Below are positions 13,813 to 16,964 of a stretch of 16,964 nucleotides of DNA, in pieces. The position numbers and the translations under genes are program-made. The stretch is from Coriobacteriia bacterium. GTDB lineage: Bacteria; Actinomycetota; Coriobacteriia; Coriobacteriales; QAMH01. Numbering within the stretch: the first letter of the stretch is position 1; each line of letters starts with the position of its first letter. The stretch is taken from assembly GCA_900756605.1 (NCBI GenBank), contig CAAEKX010000188.1:1-16964 (forward strand), in the 5' to 3' direction. The notes under the pieces are model-generated. The model saw only the letters and a list, made by a program, of their open reading frames with translations, was not told where the DNA came from and made no database searches.

Positions 13813-14958
13813 ATGGAGTTTGTCACGGCGGGGGAGTCACACGGACCGGCGCTCACGGCGATCGTCTCCGGCATGCCTGCGGGCGTTTCCATCGACATCG
13901 ATGCGATCAATCGCGATCTTGCGCGTCGCCAGGGCGGCTATGGTCGCGGTGGTCGCCAGAAGATCGAGCATGACACCGTGCAGGTGCTCTCCGGCGTGCG
14001 CTTCTCCCAGACGCTCGGCACGCCCATTACCCTGCAGGTCGTCAATGACGATTTCGCCAACTGGACCGACCGTATGGCGCCAAATGGGGAGGCTCCGGAT
14101 GGCCTGAAGCGCGAGACCTGCCCGCGTCCTGGTCATGCGGACCTCGTCGGCATGCTCAAGATCGCGACCGATGATGCTCGCGACATCCTCGAGCGCTCGA
14201 GCGCACGTGAGACGGCGGCGCGTGTCGCAGCCGGCGGCATTGCCAAGGCGCTTCTGGCCGAGCTCGGCGTCGAGGTGTACTCCTACGTGCGTCGTATCGG
14301 CACGGTCGAGCTGCCCAAAAACGCGCAGATCGGGCGCGCGGCCATCGAAGCATCCGAATGCCGATGCCCCGACGAGGAGACGACGCAGGCCATGAAGGCG
14401 CTCATCGACAACGCTCGTGCTGATGGCGAGTCGCTCGGTGGCGAGTTCGTCGTCGTTGCCGACGGCCTCGTCCCCGGTCTTGGCAGTTACGCCTCCGGTC
14501 CCGATCGCCTCACCTCACGCCTGGGTGCGGCGGCGTTTTCCATCCCCGCCATCAAAGGCGTCGAGTTTGGCTTGGGCTTCGAGGCGGCGCGTCGCCCTGG
14601 AAGCCTCGTGCACGATTCCATCTACTATGACGAGGCATGTGGCTTTACCCGTTCCGGCAACAATGCCGGCGGCCTCGAGGGCGGCATGACCAATGGCGAG
14701 CCCCTCGTCATGACGTGCGCGATGAAACCCATTCCAACCATGATGCAGCCGCTTGACACCGTCGATACTGACACGCTCATGCCTGTCAAGGCCTCCAAGG
14801 AGCGCTCGGACGTGTGTGCGGTGCCTGCCGCGGCCGTTGTGGCCGAGGCCGAGGTCGCCTTCGTGCTCGCCGATGCCTACCTCGAGAAGTTCGGCGCCGA
14901 CGTGATCGATGACATCATCGCTGCGCGCGACGCATATCGGGAGCGCATCGCATTATGA
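13813..14958 (+). CDS. aroC: Chorismate synthase
   Basis: AroC performs the last step of the shikimate pathway, the 1,4-elimination of phosphate from EPSP to give chorismate, with reduced FMN. The 381-residue protein matches the family in length and motifs: GESHGPAL (7-14), RRQGGYGRGGRQ, CPRPGHADL, RSSARETAARVAAGG and KERSDVCAVPAA. The ATG at 13813 is preceded by GGGAAAGGGA and gives the family N-terminus EFVTAGESHG. An in-frame ATG at 13780 would start inside yqhQ. The stop overlaps the aroK start as ATGA. It heads the four-gene aro cluster, although it catalyses the final step. Confidence 0.98.
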   Translation: MEFVTAGESHGPALTAIVSGMPAGVSIDIDAINRDLARRQGGYGRGGRQKIEHDTVQVLSGVRFSQTLGTPITLQVVNDDFANWTDRMAPNGEAPDGLKRETCPRPGHADLVGMLKIATDDARDILERSSARETAARVAAGGIAKALLAELGVEVYSYVRRIGTVELPKNAQIGRAAIEASECRCPDEETTQAMKALIDNARADGESLGGEFVVVADGLVPGLGSYASGPDRLTSRLGAAAFSIPAIKGVEFGLGFEAARRPGSLVHDSIYYDEACGFTRSGNNAGGLEGGMTNGEPLVMTCAMKPIPTMMQPLDTVDTDTLMPVKASKERSDVCAVPAAAVVAEAEVAFVLADAYLEKFGADVIDDIIAARDAYRERIAL

Positions 14959-15482
14959 CGCGCGAGACATGCAACGATCACATACTCTTTGTTGGGTTCA
15001 TGGGCTCGGGCAAGACAAGCGTCTCGCGCAAGCTGTCTGCCATCACGGGACTTTCGCTCATCGATCTTGACTATCGTATCGAGGCGATTCAACATCGCAA
15101 GATTCCCCGCATCTTTGCCGAGGAAGGCGAAGCGGGCTTTAGGCGCATCGAAACCGAGACCTTGCGTGGCCTCAAACATGAGGGTCGCTCCATCATCTCC
15201 TGTGGTGGTGGCATCGTCTGCAATCCGGTTAACCGCCCCATACTCAAATCCCTCGGCACGGTCGTCTTTCTCGACGTGCCATGTGACGAGGCCATTGGGC
15301 GCATCTCGAATCCCTCCACGCGACCGCTGCTCTCGGGTGAGCGTCCCGTCGATGAAATCTATGCCGAACGCATGCCCTGGTATCGTGAAGTTGCGGATAT
15401 CACCATCGAGTCATCGGGCAAAAGCGTCTATCAGGTGGCCAACCAATGCAAGGAAGCTCTGGAACGAGAGGGGCTGTTATGA
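14955..15482 (+). CDS. aroK: Shikimate kinase
   Basis: Shikimate kinase phosphorylates shikimate at O3 with ATP. The 175-residue protein has Walker A GFMGSGKT (14-21), the shikimate-binding DLDYRIE (37-43), FRRIE (62-66), GGG (84-86) and the lid-region arginine in STRPLLSG. All expected residues are present. The ATG overlaps the aroC stop (ATGA) and its own stop overlaps aroB in the same way, which implies translation by the same ribosomes along the transcript. No ribosome site of its own is obvious, in keeping with coupling. Confidence 0.97.
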   Translation: MTRETCNDHILFVGFMGSGKTSVSRKLSAITGLSLIDLDYRIEAIQHRKIPRIFAEEGEAGFRRIETETLRGLKHEGRSIISCGGGIVCNPVNRPILKSLGTVVFLDVPCDEAIGRISNPSTRPLLSGERPVDEIYAERMPWYREVADITIESSGKSVYQVANQCKEALEREGLL

Positions 15483-16630
15483 GCCGAGACCGCATCATCC
15501 ACGTCGCCTTACCGGGCGGCCATGTGTACGATATCCGCATCGGGAGCGGTGCCCTTTCCGCGCTCTCCTCGACGGCACGCGATCTCAAGGATTGCCAACG
15601 TGCCCTCGTCATCTCGGACGAGAACGTGGGACCTGCCTATGGCAAGCTCGTGAAGAAACGTCTCGAAGAGGCCGGATTCGAGGTCTACGACCTGCTCATC
15701 GCGCCGGGGGAAACCTCCAAGTCCGTCGAACTCGCCAACGAGCTTTGGGAGGCCATTGCCCGCTACGGCTTTACCCGCGATGATTTCATCGTTGCGTGCG
15801 GCGGTGGCGTCGTGGGCGATTTGGCCGGCTTTGTCGCCTCGACTTACATGCGCGGCATCGACTTCATTCAGGTGCCCACGACCTTGCTCGCGATGGTTGA
15901 CTCGTCCATTGGCGGCAAGACGGGGGTCAACCTTCAGGCTGGCAAGAACCTCGTCGGCACCTTCCATCAGCCCATCTTCGTGTGTTCCGACATCCGCTGC
16001 CTCAAGACGCTTCTCGAGGAGGATTGGGCAAACGGCTTTGCCGAGATAGCCAAGAGCTCCTTCGTGGCTCCGCGCCGCTCCTTCTACGAATGGCTGCGTG
16101 ACAACGCCGCAGGCCTTATGGCGCATGACGTCGAGCTGCTCGAGGAGGCCGTCTACATGACTGCCGAGTTCAAGGCATCCGTGGTGAGCAAGGACAGCAC
16201 CGAGTCCGCCGGTGTGCGCGAATGCCTCAACTACGGACACACTCTTGCGCATGCCATCGAGAACGCCGCGGGCTATGGCACCATTGCGCATGGACGTGCC
16301 GTTGCCGAGGGAATGCGTTTTGCAGCGCGTCTATCCGTCGAGATGCTTGGCTGCGATATGAGTGTCGTGAAGGCGACGGATAGCCTGCTCGACTCGCTGG
16401 GCTTGCCAGCGCTTCCGTGGGTGGCGCCACCGGAGCGCCTCTTCAAACTCATGAAAGGCGACAAGAAGGCACGCGGTGGCCAGGTCAGATTTGTCCTGCT
16501 CGAGGATATCGCCAAGTGGAAGCTCGTGACCGTGCCCGATGACGTCATCATGGAGCATTTGCAGGCCTGGTGCACGCTCAAGGAGCGTCTCATCGAGCAA
16601 AACGGCGGAAAAATGTGGGGGCAGGCATGA
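15479..16630 (+). CDS. aroB: 3-dehydroquinate synthase
   Basis: AroB converts DAHP to 3-dehydroquinate using NAD and a divalent metal, the second step of the pathway. The 383-residue protein shows the NAD-binding stretch CGGGVVGDLAGFVAS (107-121), PTTLLAMVDSSIGGKTGVN (133-151), the metal ligands Glu189 (FAEIAK), His254 (NYGHTLAH) and His271 (AHGRAVAEG), and KKARGGQVRFVL. It is of normal length for a single-domain enzyme. The ATG at 15479 has GAGGGG five bases upstream and overlaps the aroK stop. An in-frame ATG at 15446 lies inside aroK without a ribosome site. The stop overlaps aroQ. Confidence 0.98.
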   Translation: MSRDRIIHVALPGGHVYDIRIGSGALSALSSTARDLKDCQRALVISDENVGPAYGKLVKKRLEEAGFEVYDLLIAPGETSKSVELANELWEAIARYGFTRDDFIVACGGGVVGDLAGFVASTYMRGIDFIQVPTTLLAMVDSSIGGKTGVNLQAGKNLVGTFHQPIFVCSDIRCLKTLLEEDWANGFAEIAKSSFVAPRRSFYEWLRDNAAGLMAHDVELLEEAVYMTAEFKASVVSKDSTESAGVRECLNYGHTLAHAIENAAGYGTIAHGRAVAEGMRFAARLSVEMLGCDMSVVKATDSLLDSLGLPALPWVAPPERLFKLMKGDKKARGGQVRFVLLEDIAKWKLVTVPDDVIMEHLQAWCTLKERLIEQNGGKMWGQA

Positions 16631-16964
16631 AGCTGCTGTTGATGAACGGCCCCAATCTCAACTTGCTGGGGCAGCGCGAGCCCGAGGTCTACGGCACGAC
16701 GACGCTCGCCGACATAGAGGCCGATACGGTTGCCTATGCGCGTGAGCACGGCGCGGACATGGACTGCTTCCAATCCAACCATGAGGGCGAGCTTATCGAC
16801 AAGATACACGCGAGCCAGGGCACCTACGATGGCATCGTCTACAACCCTGGTGCGCACACGCACTATAGCTACGCCCTGCATGATGCGATCAGCTCGGTCA
16901 CCACGCCGGTTGTCGAGGTGCACATCTCCGATATCTCGAAGCGCGAGGAGTTTCGCCGGCATTC
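16627..16964 (+). CDS. aroQ: Type II 3-dehydroquinate dehydratase, N-terminal part (3' truncated by window)
   Basis: The type II enzyme dehydrates 3-dehydroquinate to 3-dehydroshikimate as a dodecamer. The visible 112 residues cover most of the usual 145 or so. They include MNGPNLNLLGQREPEVYG with the active-site tyrosine Y22 of the flexible loop, SNHEGELID (49-57), NPGAHTHYSYALHDAI and HISDISKREEFRRHS. Type II members usually read HISN in the last motif, here HISD, a mild change. The ATG overlaps the aroB stop, the third ATGA junction in a row. The frame runs open to the window edge. Confidence 0.96.
   Translation, partial: MKLLLMNGPNLNLLGQREPEVYGTTTLADIEADTVAYAREHGADMDCFQSNHEGELIDKIHASQGTYDGIVYNPGAHTHYSYALHDAISSVTTPVVEVHISDISKREEFRRH

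Noticed and set aside
12741..13910. 389-residue minus-strand open frame antisense to yqhQ
   Set aside because: Its His/Asp-rich translation without motifs is the antisense of a clear DUF1385 gene.

Overview
The window is about 17 kb of high-GC, gene-dense bacterial chromosome. The gene set is housekeeping: the end of an F-type ATP synthase operon, rho with a long charged N-terminal extension, rpmE, thyX (in place of thyA), and an aroC-aroK-aroB-aroQ shikimate cluster. Together with a ferredoxin-fused aldo/keto reductase of anaerobe type, this suggests an anaerobic actinobacterium of the class Coriobacteriia. That assignment is an inference from composition and gene content and was not tested by a search. 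No transposase, integrase, phage gene, tRNA, rRNA or CRISPR array was seen.

Layout. Bases 1-1070 hold the 3' end of atpD, then atpC and a strong intrinsic terminator. Bases 1116-1264 hold a four-unit palindromic repeat array. On the minus strand follow rsmE (rRNA methylation) and mtaB (tRNA methylthiolation); mtaB has no ATG, GTG or TTG at its proper N-terminus. After a divergent promoter region come tal and rho, overlapping by ATGA and closed by a terminator. A minus-strand membrane-anchored polysaccharide deacetylase follows, then plus-strand rpmE with a long Ala/Lys/Glu tail and a textbook terminator. Next are an EamA-type transporter, a class III Fic protein and an aldo/keto reductase with two ferredoxin-like cysteine clusters. 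A second repeat array (11087-11234) separates the reductase from a convergent XRE-type regulator, which is divergent from a small unknown ORF. The window closes with thyX, yqhQ (DUF1385), aroC, aroK, aroB and the 5' part of aroQ, all on the plus strand and tightly packed.

How the genes work together. aroB, aroQ, aroK and aroC catalyse steps 2, 3, 5 and 7 of chorismate synthesis. Three consecutive ATGA overlaps within the cluster imply translational coupling. Tal makes or uses erythrose 4-phosphate, a shikimate precursor, but sits with rho about 10 kb away. RsmE, MtaB, Rho and L31 all act on RNA or the ribosome.

The most unusual signal is an eight-copy family of roughly 30-base units in two arrays. 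Within each array, neighbouring same-orientation units always start exactly 41 bases apart, although the linkers are unrelated. Both arrays lie between convergent gene ends and contain inverted units. I know of no described element of this form.
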